From assembly GCA_002092835.1 (NCBI GenBank), contig LVWL01000023.1, positions 1-64,000 on the forward strand: a DNA stretch of 64,000 bases, read 5' to 3'. Below, piece after piece: positions 8,236 through 18,206 of the stretch (position 1 is its first letter; every line of letters starts with the position of its first letter). Below the pieces are notes generated by a model. It saw only the letters and a program-made list of their open reading frames with translations. It did no database searches and had not been told where the DNA came from. The position numbers were made by a program, and so were the translations under genes. The stretch comes from Campylobacter concisus (lineage in GTDB: Bacteria > Campylobacterota > Campylobacteria > Campylobacterales > Campylobacteraceae).

Positions 8236-9063
8236 TCAAACCAAATCTTTTTTGCTAAAGGCAAAATAGCCACAAACTAGCAAAATAATGCCTAGTAAAA
8301 GCGGATAAATAATCGCATAAGCTACAAATGTCGCTTTTGGAAAGGTGCTTAAAATAAAATAAGATGCAGTACCGATAACTGCTAAATTTGGATCAAAAAG
8401 ACTAAGCGCTGCTATCCTGAAAAGCTCTATCGGATTTAGTATAGCAATAGCGTAAATAACGTACTCATCGACTGAACTTCTCATAAGAAGTCCAATTAAT
8501 GCTAGATCAATAAATGCAAGCATTATAAGCCAAAGTAAAAACGCTACGCCTTGACCTGTCTCTTGATTTTTAATCACGCTTGAGATAAAAAAACCAAGCG
8601 ATAAAAAAATGATACTTAAGCTAAAAAGTAGCCCAAAATAAAGTGTTAATACACTCCAAGGTATCGCAACGCCCTTGATAAAGCCAACCACCACGCAAAG
8701 CAAAAGAGCAAACAAAAGTGGAACAAAAACAACAAATGTACGACCCAGCGCCTTGCCAAAGTAATACTCTTTAAGGCTTAGCGGGAAGCTAAGTATGTAT
8801 TCAAGCAAATTTGTATCTCTATCTTGATTTATGCTTCTTACGGTTGAGATGAGAATAAAAATAGGCACAATGATGACACAAATTTGAATAAACAAAAGCA
8901 GTGCTCTAGTAAGCCCAGAAAAGCCAAGTACACGTGAATCAGTCACGCCGCTAAATAAAAATCCTATCATCAAAGCAGAAAAAAGCGCAGCATATATCAC
9001 AAACCATCTTGAGCGAAAAGACTCTTTAACATCAAGCTTTGCTATTAAAAAAAGATTATTCAC
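8236..9063 (-). CDS. nosY: NosY, ABC transporter permease for NosZ maturation
   Basis: 275 residues with about six membrane helices; ABC-2 type permease. RSWFVIYAALFSALMIG and QDRDTNLLEYILSFPLS near the N-terminus match the NosY family. With NosF and NosD it forms the machinery needed to build the copper centres of nitrous oxide reductase. Its start overlaps the end of nosF by eight bases. It is the last recognisable nos gene; nosL, which follows nosY in Wolinella, is missing here. Confidence 0.9.
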   Translation of the reverse strand: MNNLFLIAKLDVKESFRSRWFVIYAALFSALMIGFLFSGVTDSRVLGFSGLTRALLLFIQICVIIVPIFILISTVRSINQDRDTNLLEYILSFPLSLKEYYFGKALGRTFVVFVPLLFALLLCVVVGFIKGVAIPWSVLTLYFGLLFSLSIIFLSLGFFISSVIKNQETGQGVAFLLWLIMLAFIDLALIGLLMRSSVDEYVIYAIAILNPIELFRIAALSLFDPNLAVIGTASYFILSTFPKATFVAYAIIYPLLLGIILLVCGYFAFSKKDLV

Positions 9064-9709
9064 CCTTGCTCCTTAAATTTTCTTCTTTGATTATCTTGCC
9101 AAGATCCATATAGACGCATCTATCTAATAAATTTGCTATCTCATCGATACGGTGTGAAATAAAAACAAGTGTTTTGTTTTGCGTGAAGTTATCAAGTAAA
9201 TTTTTAAAAGAAAGCCTTGCTTTCACGTCAAGATTTGCCGTTGGCTCATCAAACATCAAAATTTCACTATCCTTAGCAAATGCGATTGCTATTAACATCT
9301 TTTGTTTCATGCCGCCAGAGAGCTTATAAAATGGCTTATTTAAATTTGCATGCAGATCAAGTTCTAAAAGCTTGCTAAATTTCTCAATCTCTTCAAATTT
9401 TACATTTGAGCTTTTGCAAACAAACTCACAAAGCTCACGTAGATTAAATTTAAGCGGTGGTGGGGTTTGTGGTACAAATGAGATAAATTTCAAAGCCCCT
9501 TTTCTATCTTTTAGAGTATTTACGCCATTTATCGCGATGCTTCCGCTATTTGGAATAAACTCGCCTAAAATGATACGCATGAGCGAGCTTTTGCCAGCTC
9601 CATTTTGTCCAAGTATTGCTATTTTTTCGCCAGATTTTACGTTTAGGCTAACATTGTCAAGTATCCTTTGCGAGCCAAAAATTTTAGTTACTTCTTTTAT
9701 ATCTATCAA
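9056..9709 (-). CDS. nosF: NosF, ABC transporter ATPase
   Basis: 217 residues. The Walker A motif is GQNGAGKSS (about 34-42), the signature LSGGMKQKMLIA and Walker B EILMFDEPTANLD, followed by the switch His in VFISHRIDE. The start is TTG at 9707-9709, behind AAGGAAAA. It drives NosY, and with NosD is required for copper-site assembly of NosZ. It lies 9 bp after nosH and overlaps nosY. Confidence 0.9.
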   Translation of the reverse strand: MIDIKEVTKIFGSQRILDNVSLNVKSGEKIAILGQNGAGKSSLMRIILGEFIPNSGSIAINGVNTLKDRKGALKFISFVPQTPPPLKFNLRELCEFVCKSSNVKFEEIEKFSKLLELDLHANLNKPFYKLSGGMKQKMLIAIAFAKDSEILMFDEPTANLDVKARLSFKNLLDNFTQNKTLVFISHRIDEIANLLDRCVYMDLGKIIKEENLRSKGE

Positions 9710-9718
9710 AAATTTTCC

Positions 9719-10618
9719 TTATATGAGTTTTTTAAAGCCGTTGTCAAATTTCAGTGCATCTTGATGACACACATCAATACACCTACCACAAAGCGTGCAA
9801 TCAGCGCCAGCTATCCTAAATATATTTTTGCTCTCGTCAAGCTTTGCTCCTTTTTTTGTCATAAAAAGTACGTGAGGCACTAGACAAACATCGGTGCAAA
9901 CTAAGCAGTGATCGCATTTTTCTTTATCCCAGCTAACTTTTATGGCATTTGGTTTAGCTAGCACTGAGTAAGTAGCTCCAATAGGACATACATACCTGCA
10001 CCAAGCTCTACGTGAGAAGAAAATTTCAACCATAAGCATGGCTACAACAAACCAAATAGCATGAAAATAACCATAGATAATAAATCTTGAAAAAATCCCA
10101 ACAACATTAAAAATTTCAAAAACAAGGCTTGAACTAGCAAAGCTAAGGGTTAAAAATAAAATGGTAAAAACATATCGCCACTTTGTGTCAAAAACTCGTG
10201 GTTTCACTATCTTTTTAGCACGCAAATTTTCATGGATCTTCTCAGCTATTTCGCTTATCAATGAATAAGGACAGATCCAAGAGCAAAAGCCTCTACCACC
10301 AAAAATGATATAAAAGGCCAAGATACTAAGTGAGCCAATTATTAAATTTACATGGATTTCATGCGTCGCCAGAAATACTTGCAGGCTCATAAAAGCATCT
10401 GCCAAGTGAAAACCAAATATCCTTGAGGCACTGATGTCGCCTTCTAAAATTTGTATATCAACTCTATATGAAAGCACAAATAAAAGATGGACTAAAATAA
10501 TGGTAAAAATACGCCAAAAACGTATACTAGGACGCTTTTTGCCATCTTTTGTAGTTGTGATTAACGTGCTTAGAAAGCTTACATTTCTAATCGTTGCACG
10601 AGTGTTATATTTGTCCAT
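9719..10618 (-). CDS. nosH: NosH, NapH-like membrane polyferredoxin
   Basis: 299 residues: about four or five membrane helices, two cytoplasmic CxxxCP motifs (CSWICP, CRYVCP) and two C-terminal [4Fe-4S] ferredoxin motifs (CDHCLVCTDVC with a downstream C; CTLCGRCIDVC). NapH/NosH proteins with NapG/NosG are proposed to form a menaquinol dehydrogenase that passes electrons to the periplasm. Here it lies between nosC2 and nosF, as in Wolinella succinogenes. Confidence 0.9.
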   Translation of the reverse strand: MDKYNTRATIRNVSFLSTLITTTKDGKKRPSIRFWRIFTIILVHLLFVLSYRVDIQILEGDISASRIFGFHLADAFMSLQVFLATHEIHVNLIIGSLSILAFYIIFGGRGFCSWICPYSLISEIAEKIHENLRAKKIVKPRVFDTKWRYVFTILFLTLSFASSSLVFEIFNVVGIFSRFIIYGYFHAIWFVVAMLMVEIFFSRRAWCRYVCPIGATYSVLAKPNAIKVSWDKEKCDHCLVCTDVCLVPHVLFMTKKGAKLDESKNIFRIAGADCTLCGRCIDVCHQDALKFDNGFKKLI

Positions 10619-10620
10619 TT

Positions 10621-11082
10621 TTACTTTTTAAATTTAGAAATTTCATCTGCAAGGCTTTCAAGCTCGCTATCACTAACATTTGTAAGTAGCCCCTTCATAA
10701 GCGAGTTTTGCACCTTACCAGCTTTATAATCAGCTAGCTTTTTAAGCAATTCATCCTTACTTAGATGCGTTATATCAGGAGCTACGACACCTTTTGCGTT
10801 TGCACCATGGCATGGGGCACAAGTTGTTAGATATTGCTTGCTAACGCCTTCATTGTGCACTTTAGCCACACTTAGACTTAGCTCTTTTACCTTTTTTAGC
10901 TCATCTTCGCTGGCAAATTCTTCACTAGACTTTGGCTGCTCTTTTGTAAAATTTTGCTCTACTTTTGGCTGAGCATTAGTTGCTACTTTTTCCTTTTTAG
11001 GCGGAGTCTGGCTTAACATAAATACCATAATACCGCAAATCGCTACTGCTAAAATAATGGTTATAATCTTTCCTACTTTCAT
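10621..11082 (-). CDS. nosC2: NosC2, membrane-anchored monohaem cytochrome c
   Basis: 153 residues. An N-terminal membrane anchor (about 5-25) is followed by a charged linker and a small class I cytochrome domain with CAPCH as the haem c site and a downstream Met (LMKGLL) as likely axial ligand. It probably carries electrons from NosG/NosH to NosZ. It starts on the last base of nosC1 and ends 3 bp before nosH. Confidence 0.85.
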   Translation of the reverse strand: MKVGKIITIILAVAICGIMVFMLSQTPPKKEKVATNAQPKVEQNFTKEQPKSSEEFASEDELKKVKELSLSVAKVHNEGVSKQYLTTCAPCHGANAKGVVAPDITHLSKDELLKKLADYKAGKVQNSLMKGLLTNVSDSELESLADEISKFKK

Positions 11083-11630
11083 TATTTGCTCCTAAATTGT
11101 GTATTAAAATCACTGATTTCTTTAGCTAAATTTCTGATTTCACTATCATCCATTTTTTTAACAAGATCTCGCATTAAGACATTGACTTTTTCTTTATTTT
11201 TATAAGCGTTTATCATTGTATAAATTTCATTTTCACTTTTTGTTAAAAGAGATGGCCCAATGATGCCATTTGCGTAATCGTCGTGACAAGCTGAGCATTT
11301 TGTAATGAAATTTTTGCTAAGTCTGCCCTTTATAAGTCTTAAATTTATGGTTTGAAGAGGGGTTCTTACCATTGCTAAAGCACCGATTTGACGGCTTACG
11401 TTATTATCTTCAAGTCCAAATTTTACGCTCTTTTCGCCGTGCATATCGTATTTTATGAAGTCATTTTGTTTATTTGTGCTTTGGTTATTTTCTTTTTTTT
11501 CAACCTTTATGCTAGCACTCGTGGCTACATTTATTGGTTGCTCGCTGGCTGCTTTTTGCGCTTTGTCATCACTCTTTTCACAGCCGACAAATAGCAAAGC
11601 AGTAGCTACTAAAGACATTATTAATCTCAT
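11082..11630 (-). CDS. nosC1: NosC1, lipoprotein-like monohaem cytochrome c
   Basis: 182 residues. The signal peptide ends in lipobox FVGC (about residue 17), so it may be a lipoprotein. One haem c motif, CSACH, lies in the C-terminal domain. It is the first of a tandem pair of cytochromes; the pair matches NosC1 and NosC2 of Wolinella, thought to link the quinol dehydrogenase to NosZ. It overlaps the end of nosG by four bases. Confidence 0.85.
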   Translation of the reverse strand: MRLIMSLVATALLFVGCEKSDDKAQKAASEQPINVATSASIKVEKKENNQSTNKQNDFIKYDMHGEKSVKFGLEDNNVSRQIGALAMVRTPLQTINLRLIKGRLSKNFITKCSACHDDYANGIIGPSLLTKSENEIYTMINAYKNKEKVNVLMRDLVKKMDDSEIRNLAKEISDFNTQFRSK

Positions 11631-12304
11631 TCTTTCTCCTTATAAATTTCATCATAACTCATTTTTGGGGCTATATTTATAATTTTTACAGGGCAAACCT
11701 CAGCACACACCCCACACCCAACACAGCCATGCTTTATGAGTGGCAAATTTGCTTCGCTCATTACTATTGCACTATCGCCAACTGGGCAAATGCTGACACA
11801 AAGGTCACAAATTTGACCGATTTTGCCTTTTATCTTATCTTTTTCTGCCTCTTCCCTATCATTATAAACTTTGCGAACAAGCAAATCTTCAACGCTATCT
11901 TCGCTTAGTTTTTCTCTTTTTAGGCACATACAGGCATTTGCATTACTCAAGACAGCAACGCCCATTTTCACATCATCAACAACTTTTGTAGCATGATCTA
12001 ACGCACCACTTGGACAGGCGAGCACACATGGGAAAAGATCACATAAATAGCAACCTCTCTTTTTAGGATCGATGTATGCTGTACCATTTGAATATCCATC
12101 TTTTATATCAAGCAAACTTATACTGTGATAAGGGCATACCTGCACACACTGACCGCATTTGACACAAAGATCATCGAAGTCATCAACCGCGCCTGGTGGT
12201 CTAAGATAGAGTTTATCACCGCTACTTTTTGGCAAAATTTTACCTATGCCATATCCTGTGGCAGCTGCGACTGAGCCTAAAATTATAAATTTCCTTCTAT
12301 CCAC
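11627..12304 (-). CDS. nosG: NosG, NapG-like periplasmic ferredoxin (Tat substrate)
   Basis: 225 residues. The N-terminus MDRRKFIILG is a twin-arginine signal. Four [4Fe-4S] binding regions are seen: CVKCGQCVQVCP, CYLCDLFPCVLACP, CDLCVSICP and CVGCGVCAEVCP. This is the NapG/NosG family, partner of NapH/NosH in electron transfer from menaquinol to periplasmic reductases. Its start overlaps the end of nosD by eight bases. Confidence 0.9.
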   Translation of the reverse strand: MDRRKFIILGSVAAATGYGIGKILPKSSGDKLYLRPPGAVDDFDDLCVKCGQCVQVCPYHSISLLDIKDGYSNGTAYIDPKKRGCYLCDLFPCVLACPSGALDHATKVVDDVKMGVAVLSNANACMCLKREKLSEDSVEDLLVRKVYNDREEAEKDKIKGKIGQICDLCVSICPVGDSAIVMSEANLPLIKHGCVGCGVCAEVCPVKIINIAPKMSYDEIYKEKE

Positions 12305-13553
12305 GTTTTGCCCTTAACGCGTTAAAATTTGAAGCATCAAGTGGTTTTATCTTTGGCGTACTATCTTCAAGTAGCTTTACTGGCTCAGAAAATGGTGCAA
12401 GTTTGGCTAAAAAATTTAAGATACTAAAGACACTTGAGCCATAGAAAAACTGCAAATTCGGATAATACTGCCAAAGCTGATCGGCATACGATAGATGCAT
12501 AAACGGCGTATCGCCATAGCCATCTTTATCTCTATCAAAGCTCTCATACTCATCATAATAATTTTTACTCCACCGATTTAATGCCATTTTATCACCTGGA
12601 GTGTCGTTCGCAACGATATCCATATTACCTATAAAATCATTATTTTCAAAGATGCTTGTCCCCTGAGTAGCGTGAAAATATACGCCAACTACGTTGTGTA
12701 AAATTTTATTGCCTAAGAAATTTATCGTTGAGCCTGGCTGAAACGGCGAGTTGTCAAGCAAAATTCCTCTCGCATTATAGATAAGTGTATTGTTTTCGAT
12801 AGTAAAATTTGAAACATCTTTTAGACCAATACCGATACCAAAAGCGCCGTCGCTATCCATAACAAGATTATTTTTTATATTTGAGCCAGCCGAATACATA
12901 AAAAACATTCCGACTGCATTGCCGATAAAATCATTGTTTTCGACTAAATTTTGATTTGCATACATAAAGTGAAGCGAGTATCTACCGCGGATCGCTTTAT
13001 TTTTTAAAAATTTATTGTGACTTGCATACCATGCAACCATATCGCGGCTATCATAAATATAATTGCCTTCTATTAAATTTTCATGGCTATACCAAAGTCT
13101 GATCGCATCACCCCTAAAGCCAAGACTGGCCCCTTTTTTAGAAGTGATGTTATTTTCAGTGATCTTTGAGCTACTGCACTCTTTAAAATCAATCCCAAAA
13201 AGCACATCACTCAAGTCATTTTGCGTAACCAAAACATTATTTGCTTTATCACAGCCAATGCCAGCATCTAGCTCACCAAGGTCATTTCCGCTACCGCTTA
13301 TCTTTAAATTCCTAAGCGTAACATTTGAGGCAATAATCTTTACAACCGTGCCTTTACCATTTCCTTTTATGTGAGCATTTTTGCCCTCACCAACGATGCT
13401 AAGAGGCTTATTTACCGTTATACCCCCTTCGTAAACAGCATCTCCTAACCTTATCACGTCACCAGGATTTGCATTATTTATAGCATCTTAAAGGACGTTT
13501 GAGAAGCCAAAAACTGGCAAAAAAATAAGGGCAAATTTAAAAATTTTACGCAT
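12297..13553 (-). CDS. nosD: NosD, periplasmic copper-assembly protein, with an in-frame stop at codon 22
   Basis: A right-handed beta-helix protein built of repeated parallel strands (the NNxFxGN-type turns are visible throughout), needed for copper-centre maturation of NosZ. The natural start is the ATG at 13551-13553, which overlaps the nosB stop and encodes a signal peptide MRKIFKFALIFLPVFGFS. Codon 22 is TAA (13488-13490) and the same frame continues without a shift as DAINNANPGDVIRL to the stop at 12297. CAA to TAA (Gln) is the simplest change. The longest open frame after the stop starts at GTG 13457 and would lack the signal peptide. The full length would be 418 residues, normal for NosD. 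Confidence 0.85.
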
Positions 13554-14301
13554 TTAACTCTTTTTTCTTTGAAAATACCGCAAGTATGCAAAGCACACTC
13601 ATGACTATCATCACCCAAAATCCGATTGTTGGATAAGAGTGCGTAGTAAAGTGAGCCACGCTACCATCGCCTAAAACAGTTGGTGTAAATGGCTTAATCT
13701 TAAAGGCTCCCCACTCTTGCATATTATGCCCATACCAGTATAGCCAACCCACAAATGCACTCATAAATAGTACAGGTGCGATAATGGTTGGTACCATGAG
13801 AAGTGAGTTAAATTTACCATCATAGTATAAAAATGCAAGCATACAAAGTGTTGCGATGAGTAGATAATAAGGTGCGATAGCTCGCTCGACATTTCCGCCA
13901 TGCTCCATAGGATACATGCCTATGTAGTGGTTTATCGTATTCATCTCGTGCACGTCTCCACTATATCCATCTACGTGAAAATAGACTGGGATTCCATTAG
14001 GAAAGGCTGCTTTTGGATAGTTTGGTGCTTCAAGTGCGACGTACCAGATGGGAAGAGACGGGGTACCGATCTCTGCTTTTTGTGTTATCATCTTATGAAG
14101 ATCGCTCGCTACCTCTTTTGGCAAAAGGTGATTTTTATACTGAAATGAGCTATAAAGATTGTAGATGCTATAAGTATAAGATGGCAATTCATCGCCGTCA
14201 GCTATCCTTTGTTTAGCTCCATGCCAACCAAGAACAGGTAAGGTAAAACAAACAGTCATAATGACAAGTGCAACAATGGTATAAATTTTATATTTACTCA
14301 T
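13546..14301 (-). CDS. nosB: NosB, membrane protein of the epsilon-type nos cluster
   Basis: 251 residues with an N-terminal membrane segment, a periplasmic region and three C-terminal hydrophobic helices. It stands directly after nosZ, the position of nosB in Wolinella succinogenes and other Campylobacterota. NosB is a membrane protein whose exact role is not established. It has a strong RBS (AAAGGAGAG) and overlaps nosD by eight bases. Confidence 0.8.
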   Translation of the reverse strand: MSKYKIYTIVALVIMTVCFTLPVLGWHGAKQRIADGDELPSYTYSIYNLYSSFQYKNHLLPKEVASDLHKMITQKAEIGTPSLPIWYVALEAPNYPKAAFPNGIPVYFHVDGYSGDVHEMNTINHYIGMYPMEHGGNVERAIAPYYLLIATLCMLAFLYYDGKFNSLLMVPTIIAPVLFMSAFVGWLYWYGHNMQEWGAFKIKPFTPTVLGDGSVAHFTTHSYPTIGFWVMIVMSVLCILAVFSKKKELNA

Positions 14302-14361
14302 GGTCTCTCCTTTAAATTTTAAAATTCCATTTGCTAAAAATAAAATTTTAAAATTTAAAAG

Positions 14362-14379
14362 AGGGGCGAAATCGCCCCT
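14362..14379 (-). terminator. Terminator-like hairpin between nosZ and nosB
   Basis: On the minus strand AGGGGCG pairs with CGCCCCT around a 4-nt loop, followed by CTTTTAAATTTT. It lies 7 bp after the nosZ stop. It could end part of the transcripts so that nosZ mRNA exceeds that of the maturation genes. Confidence 0.55.
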
Positions 14380-14385
14380 TAAAAA

Positions 14386-16972
14386 CTACATGCCTGCGTT
14401 TTCATCTATCCATTTTAGATATTCGATGATATTTTTGATCTCTTCATCATTCATGTGCTGATTTGGCATTCTAAGATTGAAGTAATCAATCATTGATTTA
14501 ATGTAGTCGTCATTATAAAATTTAGCAGGATCTTTGATAAATTCTGCCACCCATTTTTCGCCATTTTCATGTCTTAGCAAGACGCCTGTTAGGTCTGGAC
14601 CTGAGCTTACTTGACCGATAACGTGGCAACCATTGCATCCGCCTTTTAGATAAGCCTCTTCACCTTTTGCAGCAGCTGGGTTCATCGGAGTTGCGATCTC
14701 TTTAGCTAGGTTATTTTTAGCTCTTAAGCCAACGTCAGCTGTTTTAACCATGTATTGCCATACTTGGTACTCCCAAAGGATAGCGCCGTTTACGTCGCCT
14801 TTTTTATAAGCTTCGTCAGCTTTAGCTTTTACCTCTTTGATGTGGCCGTATTGATCAAGTGCGTCATCAACTAAAGCTTTTACTTTTGGATATTTCTCAT
14901 AATGTTTCTCTTTTAGGTACTTAACAACCTCTTGGATAACATCGTCAGTTGCCTTATTAGTTGCGATTACTTTGTCGTATTCAGCTTTTAAAGCTTCTGG
15001 GCTTAGAGTTTTTAGCTTGTTATTTTTAGCAGATTCATATTTTTTATTTGGATCTTTAACAAGTAAATAACCCATCATCTCTAGGTGAAGTGCTGAACAA
15101 AACTCGGTGCAGTAGTATGGGAAGACGCCTTCCATATCAGCTACAAAATTTACTGAAGCAGTTTTGCCAGGCTCTAGTGAAGCGTGAATGTTGTAAAGGT
15201 CTATACCAAATCCATGAGTCTCATCTTGAGCGCGTTCTAGGTTTGTTAGGTGAATTGTTACATTATCACCTTTATTTACTTCGATGTGCTCTGGGTTAAT
15301 GTGGCTTCTGATCATTGTCGCATAGACAGTTACATTTTTGCCATTTCTTTCAACTCTTTCTTGACCAGCTAGAGTTGCATATGGCTAGCCTCGCCTGTTC
15401 TTGAGTTTGTACCCATGTTGTAAGTAAGCGCTGGAGCTAGTTTACTAGCAGCTATTGAAACAACATCGTGTGGCTCACCAAGTGGTATTGGCATATCATA
15501 GATTAGATCCATTTTTGCACCAGTGATATCTATTAGCTGGTGATTTTGTGGATGAAGTGGGCCAACTGGGCTAAAGCGATCGATTGAAAGTTTATCAAGA
15601 GCGATTGCATATTTGCCAACTGGTTTTGCTGATTTGCCTTCCATTGTATCAAGGTGGCCGATATTGTAGTGAACATTTATCTTATCAAGCACTTTTAAAT
15701 TTTTATAGTCCCATTTTACGATTTGACTATCAACGTAAAGTGAAGTATAAAGTACGCCATCTTGTGAGTCAAATGATGTATGCAGTGGTCCAAGACCAAG
15801 TTCGACTTGTCCGTGCATTGACTTTTCTCTATCTAATATAGGAATTCCGTATGGGTCAGTGCCAGCATACTCTTTTTTATCAATTAGCTCTTTGATCTTT
15901 CTAAAGTCATAAACTGATGCGTGAGTATCAAGCTTACCGCCAATAATGATGTATCTACCATCTGGCTTACGTCACAACCATGTGGGCTCTTTGACTCTGG
16001 GATCAAAAATAGCGCACCTGCTTTTACAGCAGCGTCTATTGTAACTACCTTGTGTCCATTTATAACTTTGTAGTTTTTCTTGTCTTGAACAAGTTTTTCT
16101 AAAATTTTCCAGTTATAAACGTGTAAGAAGTCAGTGTCATTTCTACTTGCACCTGCTTCAAATGGAGGGAGACCTTTTTCGATACCGCCAGTATACATCT
16201 CAGTATTTATTGAGTTTGTAAAGCCCCAGCCGTAGCTCTCGCCCTTACCAGCATCGCTTAGATCTTGCCAGTATGGTGGAAGCTCAAGAGAGAATGACTC
16301 TTTCTCATCGATCTTACCTTTTGGATAGTCAAATTTCCAAAATGTTACAGCACCTCTATAAACTGCTTCATAGTCATCTATTGAGTGGTAGTTGTTATCA
16401 AGTGGAGCTGCATATTGGCTAGCTTCGATAACATACTCGCTATTTGGGGTGATGAAGCTACCGCCGTGCTCACTCTTCATGATAGGGTTTACAACGATTT
16501 GAGTTGTCTCAAAGTCATGCAAATTTATAACTGCGATTCTTGGGTTAGCTTTATCGTTGATAAATAGATAATCACCAACATACTCACCATTTTTCTCACT
16601 GAAATTTGGGTGGTGTGTATCGCCCCATGTTATCTCTTTGCCCCTGATGTTGCCTTGTTTCAAAACAGCTTTTGACTCATTGTCATAGCCATATCCTTGC
16701 CAAGGCTCTGGCGTGAAAACGCCGATGTATTTATAAATTCTCATCGACGGAACGCCATAAACTAGCACTTGACCGCTTTGCCCGCCAGATGAAAAGACGA
16801 TGAAATCATCTTTTTTACCGCTAGGCTGATAAGTTTTAGCAGCTGCAAGGACATCTTTTTCGCTTAGCCCACGCTCTTTCATGACTTTTTCAAGGTCACT
16901 ACTAGCAGCACAAGCAGTAGTTAAAGATAGCCCAAGCAACGCAGCACTTGCGACACAAAATAACTTTTGCAT
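14386..16972 (-). CDS. nosZ: NosZ, nitrous oxide reductase with C-terminal cytochrome c domain, two frameshifts
   Basis: The catalytic subunit, N2O to N2 in the periplasm. The signal peptide is of Sec type (MQKLFCVASAALLGLSL), as in clade II enzymes. A seven-bladed propeller for the CuZ site is followed by a cupredoxin domain with the CuA motif CTEFCSALHLEMM (CxxxCxxxHxxM) and a haem c domain (CNGCH), the fusion typical of Wolinella and Campylobacter. The frame is broken twice: near 15969 (AGCCAG for AGCCCAG) and near 15378 (CATATGCAAC for CATATGGCAAC). Adding one base at each gives 862 residues without a gap. Both look like single-base errors. RBS AAGGAGAG precedes the start. Confidence 0.9.
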
Positions 16973-16985
16973 TTACTCTCCTTTT

Positions 16986-17822
16986 TTAAAATGAATTTAT
17001 CTCTAAACTCTTTATCTCATTGTATAAATTTACGCCATTTAAGACGCCTTTATCTATAAAAATTCTTTTTATCTCATTATTAAAAAGAGCCTTTTGTCCT
17101 TTTAGTTTAAGATCTTTGTCAAATTTATAGACTACTCCATCCCCATCACCTATAAAAATTTCATCCTCCATACACGCAAGAGCTGAAATTTTAGATTTTA
17201 AAACTTGCTTTTTAATTCCACTTTTAAAATCTAAAATTTCTCCATCTCTAAAGCCAAGCAAAATATCATTCCCTTTAAATTTACAGGCACTAAGTGGAGC
17301 AAAGCCAACACGCTTTTTCTCTTTTAAATTAAGCTCTTTATCAAGCAAAAATGCTTTGCCATTAAAGCTTGTAAAAAATAGCTCGTCATCAATTGGCAAA
17401 AGGCTTGAAATTTTATAAACATCTTTATAATTTTTAGTTAAAAGTTTATTTAGATTTTTATCAAAAACGCCTATGCTGACTTCATTTGCCATATCGCAAG
17501 CTACGTAAATTTTATTTTTAATTGCCGTAATTTGCGAAATTTTACAGCCGACATTTGGCATGGCAAATAAAAAATTTCTCTCATTTGCCACCTCGATAAT
17601 CTCATTATTTAAATTTGCGATATAAAAGGATTCTCCATCATTTCCGCACTCTTGATTTTTATAAATCGTATCTTTTAGATCCAAATTTTTAATCTGCCCA
17701 TCTTTTATAAAAACGATGCTTTGGTTGCTTTCATTAATAAAGCAGCCTAATTGCTGGGCAAAAGCTGTTATCAAAAATAAACTTATACAAAGCAGAAATC
17801 TCATAATCCAAGGCACTTTCAT
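16986..17822 (-). CDS. Periplasmic beta-propeller protein, NapL-like
   Basis: About 278 residues with a signal peptide (FLLCISLFLITAFAQQ). The rest is a run of short beta-strand repeats ending in patterns such as KIYVACD, DDELFFTSFNG, GNDILLGFRDGEI and EDEIFIGDGDGVVYKFD, as in WD40/PQQ-like propellers. It resembles NapL of the epsilon nap operons, a periplasmic protein of unclear role. It is first in the nos transcription unit, 13 bp before nosZ. The open frame reaches TTG at 17840, but a -10 box at 17846-17851 puts the likely RNA start there, so I prefer the ATG at 17822 or 17804. Confidence 0.7.
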   Translation of the reverse strand: MKVPWIMRFLLCISLFLITAFAQQLGCFINESNQSIVFIKDGQIKNLDLKDTIYKNQECGNDGESFYIANLNNEIIEVANERNFLFAMPNVGCKISQITAIKNKIYVACDMANEVSIGVFDKNLNKLLTKNYKDVYKISSLLPIDDELFFTSFNGKAFLLDKELNLKEKKRVGFAPLSACKFKGNDILLGFRDGEILDFKSGIKKQVLKSKISALACMEDEIFIGDGDGVVYKFDKDLKLKGQKALFNNEIKRIFIDKGVLNGVNLYNEIKSLEINSF

Positions 17823-17845
17823 CATAAATTTATTAAGCAAAAAAA

Positions 17846-17851
17846 ACTATA
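17846..17851 (-). promoter_or_regulatory. -10 box for the nos cluster
   Basis: Reading the minus strand gives TATAGT preceded by GTATG. It is the only good -10 box ahead of the propeller gene and nosZ. Confidence 0.45.
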
Positions 17852-18200
17852 CATACTTAACTCTTAAAAGTAAATTAGCGATTAATTTATTTTTTTAAGC
17901 TTTTAAAGAAAAATATCAATAAATTTTTTTAAATTTTATTATTTACATTATATAAACATTATGATTTAATCAATACTAATATAGTTTTAATAAAATTTAT
18001 TATCTATAAAACTCTTCATTTTAGGTATTTTATGCATTAAAAATTAAATTATAAATAATTTATTAAAAAAATTATTTAAATTAGATAATTATATTAAGTA
18101 ATGAGAATTTTTCTCAGCATTTAAGTAAAAAGCTAAATTTTATGTGTTTGATATATTTTTAGCTTAAAGCCATTGGTAATTTAAATTTGTTTAAATAGGC

Positions 18201-18206
18201 TATAAT
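18201..18206 (+). promoter_or_regulatory. -10 box for moaC
   Basis: TATAAT about 20 bp ahead of the ATG of moaC, with AAGGAG between them. Confidence 0.55.
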
